NCBI RefSeq assembly: GCF_001436455.1 | Contig: NZ_AYYU01000003.1 | Coordinates: 1-64,000 of the forward strand | From: Lactobacillus jensenii DSM 20557 | Lineage (GTDB): Bacteria > Bacillota > Bacilli > Lactobacillales > Lactobacillaceae | DNA length: 64,000 nt | Direction: 5' to 3' | Shown: positions 1-8,648 of the stretch, piece after piece | How the letters are laid out: each line of letters opens with the position of its first letter | How positions within the stretch are numbered: position 1 is the stretch's first letter | Position numbers and translations under genes: made by a program | Notes under the pieces: generated by a model | The model's input: the letters and a program-made list of their open reading frames with translations, nothing else | Told to the model about the DNA's origin: nothing | The model's database searches: none

Positions 1-36
1 TCAGTTTTTAGATAATATCTTTTAGTCTATAGTATA

Positions 37-66
37 TTGTTTTCGTGTTTCAAGGGAATTTAATAT
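37..66 (+). promoter_or_regulatory. Putative promoter of the 35-residue peptide gene
   Basis: TTGTTT at 37-42 and TAATAT at 61-66 are separated by 18 bases. Transcription would begin near 73, just upstream of the AAAGGAGG ribosome binding site. The assignment is by eye only; the -35 box is a weak match. Confidence 0.4.
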
Positions 67-96
67 AAAAGCTTTTTATAAAGAAAGGAGGATATA

Positions 97-204
97 ATGT
101 TTTTCTTTATGATGGTACCAATTAATTGGTTAAAAAAGTGGAGTAATTTACTTTGGCAGTCAGTGAAAAAATTAGTACTTTTAATGATTACTCATTTTAA
201 GTGA
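97..204 (+). CDS. Small cationic hydrophobic peptide, 35 aa, function unknown
   Basis: This short frame begins with ATG seven bases after a near-perfect AAAGGAGG and ends with TGA. It is followed directly by a strong terminator, and a plausible promoter lies just upstream, so it has the parts of a complete single-gene unit. The peptide starts with MFFFMMVPINW, has three Trp (11, 15, 20), two Lys-Lys pairs (13-14, 24-25), a terminal Lys and no acidic residue. It could form an amphipathic membrane helix. Such features fit a leaderless bacteriocin, a type I toxin-like membrane peptide or a regulatory leader peptide; I do not recognise a family. No transport or immunity gene is beside it within the window. 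Confidence 0.55.
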   Translation: MFFFMMVPINWLKKWSNLLWQSVKKLVLLMITHFK

Positions 205-210
205 TAGAAA

Positions 211-243
211 AGGCGTATAGTCTTACGACTATACGCTTTTTTT
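211..243 (+). terminator. Intrinsic terminator
   Basis: Perfect 10-bp stem GCGTATAGTC / GACTATACGC with a TTAC loop and a seven-T tail. It closes the small peptide gene. Read on the other strand it has a shorter T run and could also stop transcripts leaving the cardiolipin synthase gene. Confidence 0.9.
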
Positions 244-304
244 CTAATTGTTAGATAATCTCAAATAATAAAATAAAAAGGATTACTTATGTGGTATTCC
301 CTAA

Positions 305-1762
305 TTATAGTATTGGTGATAATAAGCGTGAAAAGCTTTGAAGTGAACGTAAATAGTGTGATTGATTTTGAATTTCTTCAATTGTTAGTAAATGGGCATT
401 TTTCATGTCTTCTTCGAATATTTGAGCCAATTCATGATTAATATTACTATCATAAAATACAGCCATATCTTCAAAATTAAGACTATATGAACGATAATCT
501 TGATTCATTGAGCCAACAACGGCATAGTCGAAATCTCCGACAATTGTCTTGGCATGTAAGAAACCATTATCATAAATATAAATTTTAATTCCCATTTTAG
601 TTAATTGATTAGCATACCACTGGGTTGCTCGATAAATAAAAGGGTGATCAGGTTTAGACGGAATCATTATACGTAAATCAACACCACTATTAACAATAAT
701 TTGCCAAGTGGCAATCATGGCGTCATCTGGAATTAAGTAAGGAGTTTGTATCCAAAGCCTTTTTCTTGCTAGGAGCATTAACCTCATCATGCCGTTACGC
801 ATATATGGTATTTCGCTGTCAGGACCATCTGCAACAATTTGGGTTGCAACATTATGTTCAGTAATTTCATCTTCATTTAAGTCAGGAAAGAGCTTCTCTG
901 AAAAAGTAATAACTTGGCTAATTTTAGTAATAGAAGCGTTCCAATCCATGACAAAGCGCTCTTGTAAAAGTAGGGCGGCTGATCCAACCATTCGAACATG
1001 GGTATCACGCCAATAACCAAATTTTTTCTTTTTTCCTAGATATTGATCTCCCACATTAAAACCACCAGTCCAAGCAATGCGACCATCAATAACGACGATT
1101 TTTCGGTGTAAATGGTAGTTAATACGGTATCTAAGAATCATATTGCGTGAGGTAATAAATGGTAATACTTCTCCACCAGCTTTACGTAATTTATCGAACC
1201 ATTTACTGGTTGCTCCAAATGATCCCCAAGCGTCATAAATTAGACGAACTTTGATACCTTCCTTAGCTTTTTTTACTAATAAATTTAATATTTGATTACC
1301 AATGTTATCGTTATAAAAACTATAGTATTCAACATTAATTGTTTCTCGTGCTTTTTCAATATCTAGCATCAAATCTTGAAATTTTTCATGTCCGTCAGTG
1401 TAAAGTTTTACTTGATTATTTTTAGAAAGAGGAGCTTCTCGGTTTTGGTTAAAATATTCAATCGCTACCTGTGCTTTATGGGCAGTATCAGATTTCCCAG
1501 CCCTTTTTTGAAAACGGGGAATCATCTTTTGTACATTTCGCAGGCCAATGTGATTCTGCTTATTAATTGCAAAAAGATTTTCTTGTGATAATCCCCGACC
1601 AAAAAAGCCATATAAAATAAAGCCTAAAATTGGAAAAATTAGTAAAATAATTAACCATGCCCAGGCAGTAGCTACAGATCTTTTTCTTCTGAAAACTACA
1701 TAAAAAGCTAAAATAGTATTGATACTAATGATAATGATATGTATATATTTGAGCAAAAACAC
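305..1762 (-). CDS. cls: Cardiolipin synthase
   Basis: Membrane phospholipase-D superfamily enzyme that joins phosphatidylglycerol molecules into cardiolipin. Two N-terminal membrane segments (about residues 6-24 and 33-53) precede two PLD catalytic motifs. The first HxK(x)4D is at H219/K221/D226; the second lies in FLHAKTIVGDFDYAVVGS near residue 400, with the GS/GG Ser-Asn element after each. Length (485 aa) is normal for the Cls family. The start is GTG, nine bases after GGAGG; no better ATG is present. It appears to be monocistronic. Family assignment is firm; the exact phospholipid substrates are inferred from the family. Confidence 0.93.
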   Translation of the reverse strand: MFLLKYIHIIIISINTILAFYVVFRRKRSVATAWAWLIILLIFPILGFILYGFFGRGLSQENLFAINKQNHIGLRNVQKMIPRFQKRAGKSDTAHKAQVAIEYFNQNREAPLSKNNQVKLYTDGHEKFQDLMLDIEKARETINVEYYSFYNDNIGNQILNLLVKKAKEGIKVRLIYDAWGSFGATSKWFDKLRKAGGEVLPFITSRNMILRYRINYHLHRKIVVIDGRIAWTGGFNVGDQYLGKKKKFGYWRDTHVRMVGSAALLLQERFVMDWNASITKISQVITFSEKLFPDLNEDEITEHNVATQIVADGPDSEIPYMRNGMMRLMLLARKRLWIQTPYLIPDDAMIATWQIIVNSGVDLRIMIPSKPDHPFIYRATQWYANQLTKMGIKIYIYDNGFLHAKTIVGDFDYAVVGSMNQDYRSYSLNFEDMAVFYDSNINHELAQIFEEDMKNAHLLTIEEIQNQSHYLRSLQSFSRLLSPIL

Positions 1763-1840
1763 TCAGATAATTCCTCCATTTGATTATTGCTAATAAATGA
1801 TAAATTATAAAGTACACGGATCCATTTCTTTTTATTGTAT

Positions 1841-2764
1841 CTATTTTAAACCTAAAAATCGATTAATAATATTATTAACAAATGGATCATCATGTAACCA
1901 GCTGTGCTCAGCGTTTGTCCCTCTGATTTCAACTTCTTGATAAAACTTTAACTGAGGTGCCAAAATATAGCGAATACTTTTGGCTGAAACAACTGAGATG
2001 AATTTATCAGTATTAGTTTCATCCAAAATGTTTCCATAAATATTTAAAACACTTGCATCTGGACAAATTCTTTTTTTACCTAAAATAAACTTTAAGTAAG
2101 TTAAATTCATGGCAATGGGGCGTCCTTTTTCACCAAGATAATTAACGTTAGGAATATCACCTAAATAAGTTACACCATCAAAAGGGCCAGCTATTAAGGC
2201 TGCTTTTTTTAAAGTCGGAAAATTTTTATGTTTAAAATAATGCATAGCTGTTGCAACTATAGCAGGTGCTCCAAGGGAGTGAGCTACTGCAAAATAGGTA
2301 TCAAATTTAAATTGTTTTTTCAAAAAAGGTAGAATTCGACTTAAATAATAGCTGATAGCACTCATGCCAGCAATTCTATGGCGAAAGACTAATTGTACAA
2401 TAGGATATTGATCTCCTGTCCAAGTACCTTCAAGAGTAAAATTGCCGACTGCATCACAAGTAACCTTTAAATAATGTGGATTATGCTTGGCTTTACCAGC
2501 CTCTTTTACTAATACTCTAGTTGTATAATCTCCACCACGAAAACCATGAATATATAGAATTGGAGTTTGTTGGCAAGTACTTGGTTCAATTTTATAATTG
2601 GAATATGAGGTGATTTTATTGGGATGCAGTCGTAATAAAAAGCGTGAAGGAGGAAAACTGGCTAATGTTCCCAAGCTGATCAATTCAAACATTGAAGGAT
2701 CTTGAGAATGCTTAATTCGATTGTGTTCAGTTTCTTCAATATACTTTCGAGAATTAAAGAGCAT
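1841..2764 (-). CDS. Alpha/beta hydrolase, DUF915-like
   Basis: Protein of 307 aa with an alpha/beta hydrolase fold. YIHGFRGGD supplies the oxyanion loop, AHSLGAPA holds the nucleophilic Ser, and the C-terminal HSWLHDD carries the likely catalytic His. No signal peptide is visible, so it is probably cytosolic. It resembles the DUF915 group common in lactobacilli, whose substrates are unknown. I start it at the ATG at 2762-2764, which has AAGGAGG seven bases upstream; a longer reading of 14 more residues would translate through this ribosome binding site. It is divergent from the RNase H gene across a 74-base gap. Confidence 0.8.
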   Translation of the reverse strand: MLFNSRKYIEETEHNRIKHSQDPSMFELISLGTLASFPPSRFLLRLHPNKITSYSNYKIEPSTCQQTPILYIHGFRGGDYTTRVLVKEAGKAKHNPHYLKVTCDAVGNFTLEGTWTGDQYPIVQLVFRHRIAGMSAISYYLSRILPFLKKQFKFDTYFAVAHSLGAPAIVATAMHYFKHKNFPTLKKAALIAGPFDGVTYLGDIPNVNYLGEKGRPIAMNLTYLKFILGKKRICPDASVLNIYGNILDETNTDKFISVVSAKSIRYILAPQLKFYQEVEIRGTNAEHSWLHDDPFVNNIINRFLGLK

Positions 2765-2838
2765 ATTGACCTCCTTCTTGTGTATTATATAGTAGTATTT
2801 TAACATTAATTGAGACTTATTTATGATTGGAGCAATAA

Positions 2839-3603
2839 ATGAAGTTTTATGCAGTAAAAAAAGGTCGAAAAATTGGAGTTTTCCGGACTTGGGATGAGTG
2901 CAAAGAACAAGTTGATGGTTTTAGCGGAGCTGAATACAAATCATTCAGTAATCTTTTAGAAGCTAGTCAATATTTGAACTTATCCACTGATCAAAAAAGA
3001 GCCATTATGAAGCCCAGTGAAGATAATTTAAACGCCGCAATCGAAAAAGTTAAAGCACAAAGCAGGTTACTAGACGATGTGCCTAAGGTAAAAAGCAAGT
3101 CCGCTACTTCTAAAGCAGATTACAGTCAATACGAGGTAGTTATCTTTAGTGATGGTGGATGTAGAAATCATGGGAATATTAAAGGTAGCCATGTTCAAAA
3201 AAACGACAAGGCAGCATGGGCATATTTAATTGAATATGATGGAAAAAGAGTTAGCAAAGCTGGTGGAGAGTTTGGGGCAACCAATAACCAGATGGAATTA
3301 ACTGGCTTTATTCAAGCTATGAAACGAAGCTTGGCTTTAAAACTTAATAATAAGAAGACAATCTTTGTTTTAGATTCTCGTTATGTGTTAAGACCAATAA
3401 CTGAAAAATGGATTTGGTCTTGGCGAAATAATGGTTGGAAAAGAAGTAAGGGTGAGTTAAAAAACAAAGAATTGTGGCAAGAAATATCAAGGTTATTACC
3501 ACAATTTAAAAATGCAGAGTTTGAATGGACTCATGGACATGAAGATAATTATGGAAATAACTTTGTTGATAAAGCACTAAATGTTTATATGGATAAAATG
3601 TAA
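2839..3603 (+). CDS. rnhA: Ribonuclease HI with N-terminal hybrid-binding domain
   Basis: Cuts the RNA strand of RNA-DNA hybrids. Residues 1-48 form the viroplasmin/RHBD hybrid-binding domain (MKFYAVKKGRKIGVF start), a linker follows, and residues about 98-254 are the RNase H fold. Catalytic acids are seen as D105 (FSDGGC), E153 (QMELTG), D179 (VLDS) and a late Asp near 244. This two-domain design is typical of Firmicutes and eukaryotic RNase H1. TerC follows after 21 bases on the same strand. Confidence 0.92.
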   Translation: MKFYAVKKGRKIGVFRTWDECKEQVDGFSGAEYKSFSNLLEASQYLNLSTDQKRAIMKPSEDNLNAAIEKVKAQSRLLDDVPKVKSKSATSKADYSQYEVVIFSDGGCRNHGNIKGSHVQKNDKAAWAYLIEYDGKRVSKAGGEFGATNNQMELTGFIQAMKRSLALKLNNKKTIFVLDSRYVLRPITEKWIWSWRNNGWKRSKGELKNKELWQEISRLLPQFKNAEFEWTHGHEDNYGNNFVDKALNVYMDKM

Positions 3604-3624
3604 AAATAGAAAAGAGTCATCTGA

Positions 3625-4389
3625 ATGATAATTTTTAAAATGTATCAACCGTTTTTTGAAATAAATAATTGGACCCATGTTATTACTAGCGGTAAAGATT
3701 GGCTGATAATTTTAACATTAATTTTGATGGAATGTCTTTTATCTGTTGATAATGCTGTTGTCTTAGCAGCGCAAACCCAAGTATTGCCTACCAAACTTGA
3801 GAAAGAAAAATCACTTCTTTATGGCTTATGGGGAGCTTATCTTTTTCGTTTTATTATTATTGGTATAGGCACATATTTAATTCGTTTTTGGGAAATTAAA
3901 TTAGTTGGTAGTGTGTACCTATTTTATTTATGCTTTAAGTTCTTCTATGAACAGCATCATCCTGAAAAAGTTAAAGCAAAGCACAAGCATCATTCTCAAC
4001 ATAAAAATAAAAAGCATGTCTTTTCTTTATTTTGGCGGACAGTTATCTCTATTGAGCTGATGGATATTGTGTTTTCGATTGATTCGGTTTTGGCGGCTTT
4101 AGCAATTGCTGAAAATCCAGTGATTGTCTTAATCGGTGGGATGATTGGGATTTTGTGCATGCGGGGAGTAGCCGAAATTATTATTAGATTGATGGAACAT
4201 ATTCCTGAACTTGAACCTATGGCTTATATTTTAATTGGAATTATTGCCTTAAAATTATTACTTAATTTGCCACCACTAGAGTTTGAAATACCAAATAGTA
4301 TCTTTGCACTTATTGTTTTTGGTATTTTAGGGATAACAGTTTTATTCCACTTTTGGCGGATAAAAAAGCATGGACCTAAACATTTCTAA
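3625..4389 (+). CDS. TerC family integral membrane protein
   Basis: Polytopic membrane protein of 254 aa with about seven hydrophobic segments and a His/Lys-rich cytosolic loop (near residues 113-130). It carries both TerC signature acidic helices, SVDNAVVLA at 40-48 and FSIDSVLAA near 150, which are thought to bind metal ions. TerC proteins have been linked to tellurite resistance and to manganese export or metalation of secreted proteins; the role here is not shown by context. The ribosome binding site is weak (AAGAG). An ATG five codons inside is a possible alternative start but has no Shine-Dalgarno. Confidence 0.85.
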   Translation: MIIFKMYQPFFEINNWTHVITSGKDWLIILTLILMECLLSVDNAVVLAAQTQVLPTKLEKEKSLLYGLWGAYLFRFIIIGIGTYLIRFWEIKLVGSVYLFYLCFKFFYEQHHPEKVKAKHKHHSQHKNKKHVFSLFWRTVISIELMDIVFSIDSVLAALAIAENPVIVLIGGMIGILCMRGVAEIIIRLMEHIPELEPMAYILIGIIALKLLLNLPPLEFEIPNSIFALIVFGILGITVLFHFWRIKKHGPKHF

Positions 4390-4396
4390 GTATATG

Positions 4397-4430
4397 AAAA
4401 AAGTTTTGACTATAGTCAAAACTTTTTTAT
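4397..4430. terminator. Bidirectional terminator
   Basis: AAAAAAGTTTTGAC and GTCAAAACTTTTTT flank a TATA loop, giving a 14-bp stem with T runs on both strands. It sits between the convergent TerC and DUF1002 genes. Confidence 0.85.
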
Positions 4431-4443
4431 TTATAGAATCGAT

Positions 4444-5403
4444 TTATTTTAGAACGATTACTCCACCGAATAATCCTTTAAAGAAATTAATTACAGCATC
4501 AATTATTTTTTGAATCCAGTTTTTAGTATCTTGAGAATTTAATTTGTTGAAAATACTTTTGGCACCTTCTTGGATTTGGCTAGATAATTTTTGAGCTTGT
4601 TCTTTAAAACTGTTTGAATTTAAAGCTCCAGATTTTTTGATGGTAATTAATAAGTTAATAATTTGTTGCTTTTGTGAGTTAGTAATGACATTAGTTAAAT
4701 TATTCTTTTCAAGTTGATTATTAACAATAGTAGTAATTTGATTATTAGTGATATTTGAACCATATTTTGCCATATCGGCTTTTGCTCCAGCAACAGCATT
4801 ATTTAATTGCGCATCACTGTAGCCGTCTTTATTTTTGTTATCTTGAGTAATTGAGCTTAAAGTATTTAATTCACTTTGAGCAGCATTTACTTGGCTTTGA
4901 TTAAGAGTATTACCGGATTGAGCATAAGCAGCATAAATACCAGCTAAAGCACCAGATCCATCAATTGGTGTGGCACTAGTGATATAAATATTTGCATCAG
5001 TAATTCCTGCAGTTAAAGCAGCGTTTTTGTATTGGTTAGCTGTAATAGTAGTAATATTGTTTGAACCGTTATAATCCAAAATTTTCACATTAATACCACT
5101 ACCACTACTTGTTTTTTGAATCATGGCACTAGACCAGACCCCAGATGAAGTGGTAAAAGTTTCACCTGATGGATTAAGATATTTAACTAAATCACTTCCA
5201 GTAACCGTAATAGTTTTGTAAGAAGCACCGTTTAATGATTGAGTTAAGGTATTGATAGTACCTTGCTTTTGACTACTAGTTAAGGATGAACCTAAAGTTA
5301 CAACAGGTGTAGTGTCATCGTCAGCTTTAGCAGTATTTTTATTAGTGAAGCTAACTCCAGTTGCAATTATCATTGCAGCTAAAAATGCCATAAATTTTTT
5401 CAT
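4444..5403 (-). CDS. Secreted DUF1002 protein
   Basis: Exported protein of 319 aa with a Sec signal peptide: MKKFMAFLAAM core and a likely cleavage after AKA near residue 27. The mature part contains the DUF1002 hallmarks (repeated Ser/Thr-rich strands, a DANIYITSATP segment, and SGALAGIYAAY near 150) followed by an alpha-helical C-terminal half. No anchor motif is seen. DUF1002 proteins are widespread in lactic acid bacteria and clostridia; their function is unknown. AGGAG lies upstream of the ATG. Confidence 0.85.
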   Translation of the reverse strand: MKKFMAFLAAMIIATGVSFTNKNTAKADDDTTPVVTLGSSLTSSQKQGTINTLTQSLNGASYKTITVTGSDLVKYLNPSGETFTTSSGVWSSAMIQKTSSGSGINVKILDYNGSNNITTITANQYKNAALTAGITDANIYITSATPIDGSGALAGIYAAYAQSGNTLNQSQVNAAQSELNTLSSITQDNKNKDGYSDAQLNNAVAGAKADMAKYGSNITNNQITTIVNNQLEKNNLTNVITNSQKQQIINLLITIKKSGALNSNSFKEQAQKLSSQIQEGAKSIFNKLNSQDTKNWIQKIIDAVINFFKGLFGGVIVLK

Positions 5404-5535
5404 GATAACATTTCACTCCTTTATGGTTATATTATACCTGTTTTGATAAATGAGAAGCTAACTTCGCAAAGAAAGCTTAATAGTTTTACAACTTCCTTTA
5501 AGCTTTTACTTGAAATAGGAATTAAACTAATTCGA

Positions 5536-5544
5536 TGATATAAT
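5536..5544 (+). promoter_or_regulatory. Extended -10 promoter for glycosyltransferase operon
   Basis: TGA followed by TATAAT is an extended -10 element. No well-placed -35 box is visible. The AAAGGAGGA ribosome binding site of the glycosyltransferase follows at about 5551-5560. Confidence 0.55.
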
Positions 5545-5568
5545 CTTAAGAAAAGGAGGAGCCGAATT

Positions 5569-6381
5569 TTGCAACAACCAAAGTTAACCGTGATTATGCC
5601 GGTCTATAATTTAGCAGAATACTTACCACGGGCTTTAGATGCATTACTTCATCAAGATGAATCTAATTTTAAACTCTTGATTATTGATGATGGTTCTACT
5701 GACGAGACTAACGAAATTTTGCAAGAATATCGGCCAAAATTTCCATATTTTACTGTAATTAAAACTAAAAATGGTGGACCTTCTTCAGCAAGAAATATTG
5801 GCTTAAATCAAGTGGATACCCCATATTTTACTTTTCATGACGGGGATGATTTTGTTGATCCGGGATATGTTTCTTTTTTCTTGAGAGCTTTTAAATTACA
5901 CCCAGATTGTGATTTAGTTTCCTGTGGTTATTATATAGATCGTCCTAAGGGAAGAAGTCATGTTGTTGGTAAACCGGAAAGTGGTGTGCTGACTAAAGGA
6001 AATGCTTTTATGAAACTTACTGATATTTTTGATTCTCCAATGAAAGGGTATTGCTGGAATAAAGGATATCGAACAAAGCTAGTTAGAAAGCATAATTTAC
6101 TTTTTGACACAGATGTAGCATTTATGGAGGATCAGATTTTTAACGTTAAATATATTTCAATAGCAAGAAAAGTTTATTATACGCAAAAGCCTTATTATCA
6201 TTATTGGCAACGATCTGATTCAATTGTTCATAAGCCTAATTTAAAGAAAACATCTGATTTATTTATAGGAAATTATTTAATTTGGAGTAAAATTATAAAA
6301 AGTATTATGCAAGAGCACGAGAAAGAAAAGGCTAAGAAAAAAGCTAATAAAATTTTGCTCAAGAATTCAAATGTTGACTAA
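5569..6381 (+). CDS. Glycosyltransferase family 2
   Basis: Inverting GT-A fold glycosyltransferase, 270 aa, soluble. It shows IMPVYN at 9-14, the nucleotide-binding IIDDGSTDE at 38-46, and the metal-binding DGDD at 91-94, followed by a GT2-type acceptor region (CWNKGYR, FMEDQIFN). The start is TTG eight bases after AAAGGAGGA; no ATG fits. It is shorter than many EpsJ-like enzymes (about 330 aa), with a Lys-rich C-terminus. No polysaccharide cluster surrounds it; an alpha/beta hydrolase follows after 18 bases. The acceptor is unknown. Confidence 0.85.
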   Translation: MQQPKLTVIMPVYNLAEYLPRALDALLHQDESNFKLLIIDDGSTDETNEILQEYRPKFPYFTVIKTKNGGPSSARNIGLNQVDTPYFTFHDGDDFVDPGYVSFFLRAFKLHPDCDLVSCGYYIDRPKGRSHVVGKPESGVLTKGNAFMKLTDIFDSPMKGYCWNKGYRTKLVRKHNLLFDTDVAFMEDQIFNVKYISIARKVYYTQKPYYHYWQRSDSIVHKPNLKKTSDLFIGNYLIWSKIIKSIMQEHEKEKAKKKANKILLKNSNVD

Positions 6382-6399
6382 GGATATTTAGGAATAAGA

Positions 6400-7056
6400 A
6401 TGAAAGTTACTGTAAATAATATTGAATTATATTATCAAAAATTAGGTAAAGGGGAACCTTTAATCTTACTTCATGGACACCACTTAGATGGTGGAATGTT
6501 TGATAAAATTTTGGCACCATTATCTTTATACTATACTGTTTATGTTTTAGATATGAGAGGACATGGCTTAAGTGAAGGGGATGCAGCAGAGCATTATCAA
6601 GAAGAAGTTAGTGATTTAGCAGCCTTTATTCGCAAACTTGATTTAAAGCAGCCATATATTTATGGCTATGATGCCGGTGGTGTTGTAACTTTAATGCTAG
6701 CCAGTCAATATCCCAATATGCTTAAAAAGGCAATTGTAGCTGGAGTTTTTGTACATGGTGGAGGGATTAAACCTTATCACTATGCCGTTGAAGGAGTAAA
6801 AAGATTCATTAAGCGGGATCCAGATAGCCAAGTTGAATTAACAGAAACATTAATTGAACCAGAAAAATTAAGAAAAATTATTACGCCAACTTTGTGTGTT
6901 GTCGGAGAAAAAGATTGGGTTAAAGTTGAACATGTAAGATGGTATTCTCAAATTATGCAAAATGCACGATTGGTAATTATGCCTAGACAAACCCATAATA
7001 GTTATACAGTTCATAGTTTTAAAATGCTGGATTTAATTAAAGAATTTTGTAAATAA
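6400..7056 (+). CDS. Compact alpha/beta hydrolase with Asp in the nucleophile position
   Basis: Small hydrolase of 218 aa. HGHH at 25-28 is the oxyanion region, D172 (VVGEKDW) and H199 (RQTHNSY) are the probable acid and base. The nucleophile elbow reads GYDAGG at 89-94, so D91 replaces the usual Ser. Asp nucleophiles occur in epoxide hydrolases and haloalkane dehalogenases, but those have a cap domain and are about 280-320 aa; little room for a cap exists here. It may be a minimal dehalogenase/epoxide-hydrolase-like enzyme or a non-catalytic relative. It likely shares an mRNA with the glycosyltransferase. Confidence 0.8.
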   Translation: MKVTVNNIELYYQKLGKGEPLILLHGHHLDGGMFDKILAPLSLYYTVYVLDMRGHGLSEGDAAEHYQEEVSDLAAFIRKLDLKQPYIYGYDAGGVVTLMLASQYPNMLKKAIVAGVFVHGGGIKPYHYAVEGVKRFIKRDPDSQVELTETLIEPEKLRKIITPTLCVVGEKDWVKVEHVRWYSQIMQNARLVIMPRQTHNSYTVHSFKMLDLIKEFCK

Positions 7057-7084
7057 AAAAGAGCGATATTATCGCTCTTTTTTA
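7055..7084. terminator. Bidirectional terminator
   Basis: A-rich flank, AGAGCGATA / TATCGCTCT stem and T run, overlapping the stop of the plus-strand hydrolase and reaching the stop of the minus-strand DUF1304 gene. Confidence 0.85.
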
Positions 7085-7456
7085 CATATATAGTCCTAAG
7101 CAGCTAATAATTAAAGCAACTAATCCGGGAAGCATTTGAACAAAGTAAATTTTTTTATTAACGGTTAAGCCACCAAAAAAACCTACAACACAGACGAAGC
7201 TTGAAAATAATAAGTTAGCATAGACAGTATTAATTCCAGTAAAAATCCATTGACCTAAAATGATAATTACAGCTAACATAGCGTTGTAAATTCCTTGATT
7301 TGCCATAGAAATTCTAGCATCAGCTTGTTTTAAAAATTCTTCATCAACGCCGAAAGCTTTGGCTTGCTTTTGGGGAGTGGCAGTCATTTCTAAAAAGGCG
7401 ATAAATAAGTGTTCAATTGCAATTATCAATAATAAAACAATACTAAATGTTCTCAT
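7082..7456 (-). CDS. DUF1304 family membrane protein
   Basis: Membrane protein of 124 aa with four hydrophobic helices. The first contains IAIEHLFIAFLEM, and ANQGIYNAMLA in the middle is characteristic of DUF1304. Function is unknown. It is convergent with the preceding hydrolase and shares its terminator; AGGAGG lies ahead of the ATG. Confidence 0.82.
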   Translation of the reverse strand: MRTFSIVLLLIIAIEHLFIAFLEMTATPQKQAKAFGVDEEFLKQADARISMANQGIYNAMLAVIIILGQWIFTGINTVYANLLFSSFVCVVGFFGGLTVNKKIYFVQMLPGLVALIISCLGLYM

Positions 7457-7555
7457 AAAATCCTCCTAAATAATATACTTGGATATTATAGCAAAAAATA
7501 TTGTGAAAAATTAAATATTTTAAATCCCTTTGTTTATCCAAAGTCTTTTTTTGTC

Positions 7556-7561
7556 TATAAT
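7556..7561 (+). promoter_or_regulatory. Probable -10 box of prs
   Basis: TATAAT lies 36 bases before the prs start codon. A clear -35 box is not seen; TTTATC at about 7532-7537 is the closest candidate. Confidence 0.45.
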
Positions 7562-7596
7562 AGAATTGTATATAGATTTTTCTAAAGGGGCATACA

Positions 7597-8583
7597 ATGA
7601 ATAAAGAAGAACTCCATCAAATGTTACACCCAATGAAGTTAATCGGCTTAGGTGGTAATAAGGCTTTAAATGAAAAGATTGCTAATATCTTGCATATGCC
7701 TTTGCTTGAAACAAGTGTCCACCATTTTAGTGACGGTGAAATTGCAGTAAACATTGCTGAAACCGTACGTGGTTGTGATGTATTTGTTATTCAATCAATT
7801 CAAGATCCAGTTAACGAAAACTTTATGGAATTGGAAATAGTCTGTGATGCATTACATCGTGCATCAGCCCACCGGATTAATTGTGTGGTACCATATTTGG
7901 CTTATTCTCGTTCTGATACTAAGAGTCGTTCTCGTGAACCAATTACAGCTAAGTTAGTTGCTAACTTACTTCAATTAACTGGAATTGATCGTTTAATTAC
8001 TTTAGATTTACATGCTTCACAAATTCAAGGATTTTACAATATTCCAGTAGATCATTTACACGCTTTGCCATTACTTGCACAATACTTCTTAGACAATGGA
8101 ATTGCTACTAGTGATGATGAGGATGTAGTGATTGTTTCTCCTGATCATTCAGGCACTAAGTTAGCTCGTAACTTTGCAACTAACTTTAATGCACCAATTG
8201 CGATTGTTGATCAACGTGGTGCTCATTATGATGATTCAGTTCATGATATGATTGGTGATGTAAAAGGTAAAAAGTGTATCATTGTTGATGATTTAATTGA
8301 TACTGGTTCACGAGTTGCTTCATCTACTCATTCTGTTTTAGCAGCTGGTGCAACTAAGGTTTATGTTGCAGCTAGCCATGCATTATTATCACACGATGCA
8401 GTTGATGTTTTGAATAAGTTACCAATTGAACAAATCGTGGTTACTGATACTATTAAACATGAAAAGTATCCAGATAGAATTGTTAGAGTATCGGTTGATC
8501 AATTACTTGCACGAGGAATTGATTATGTATACAATGATCGTTCAATTCACCAAATTTTTGATGAACAAAATAGACTTAAGTAA
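7597..8583 (+). CDS. prs: Ribose-phosphate pyrophosphokinase, divergent paralogue
   Basis: Makes PRPP from ribose 5-phosphate and ATP for nucleotide, His and Trp synthesis. The fold markers are present: DLHASQIQGF (137-146), SPDHSG (181-186) and the PRPP loop DDLIDTGS (231-238). The ATP-binding loop is YSRSDTKSRSREP (103-115), where bacterial class I enzymes usually have YARQDRKxRSREP. SPDHGG and DIIDTAGT are likewise altered. Lactobacilli often carry two prs copies; this looks like the divergent one, possibly with changed regulation. Length 328 aa is normal. It is transcribed alone, with its own terminator. Confidence 0.85.
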   Translation: MNKEELHQMLHPMKLIGLGGNKALNEKIANILHMPLLETSVHHFSDGEIAVNIAETVRGCDVFVIQSIQDPVNENFMELEIVCDALHRASAHRINCVVPYLAYSRSDTKSRSREPITAKLVANLLQLTGIDRLITLDLHASQIQGFYNIPVDHLHALPLLAQYFLDNGIATSDDEDVVIVSPDHSGTKLARNFATNFNAPIAIVDQRGAHYDDSVHDMIGDVKGKKCIIVDDLIDTGSRVASSTHSVLAAGATKVYVAASHALLSHDAVDVLNKLPIEQIVVTDTIKHEKYPDRIVRVSVDQLLARGIDYVYNDRSIHQIFDEQNRLK

Positions 8584-8610
8584 CTGATTAGTTATTAATT
8601 AAGAAATTGA

Positions 8611-8641
8611 AAAACTGACTCTTTTTAAGGGTCAGTTTTTG
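8611..8641 (+). terminator. Terminator after prs
   Basis: AAAACTGAC pairs with GTCAGTTTT around a T-rich loop, followed by a T run. Confidence 0.8.
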
Positions 8642-8648
8642 TTTATTA

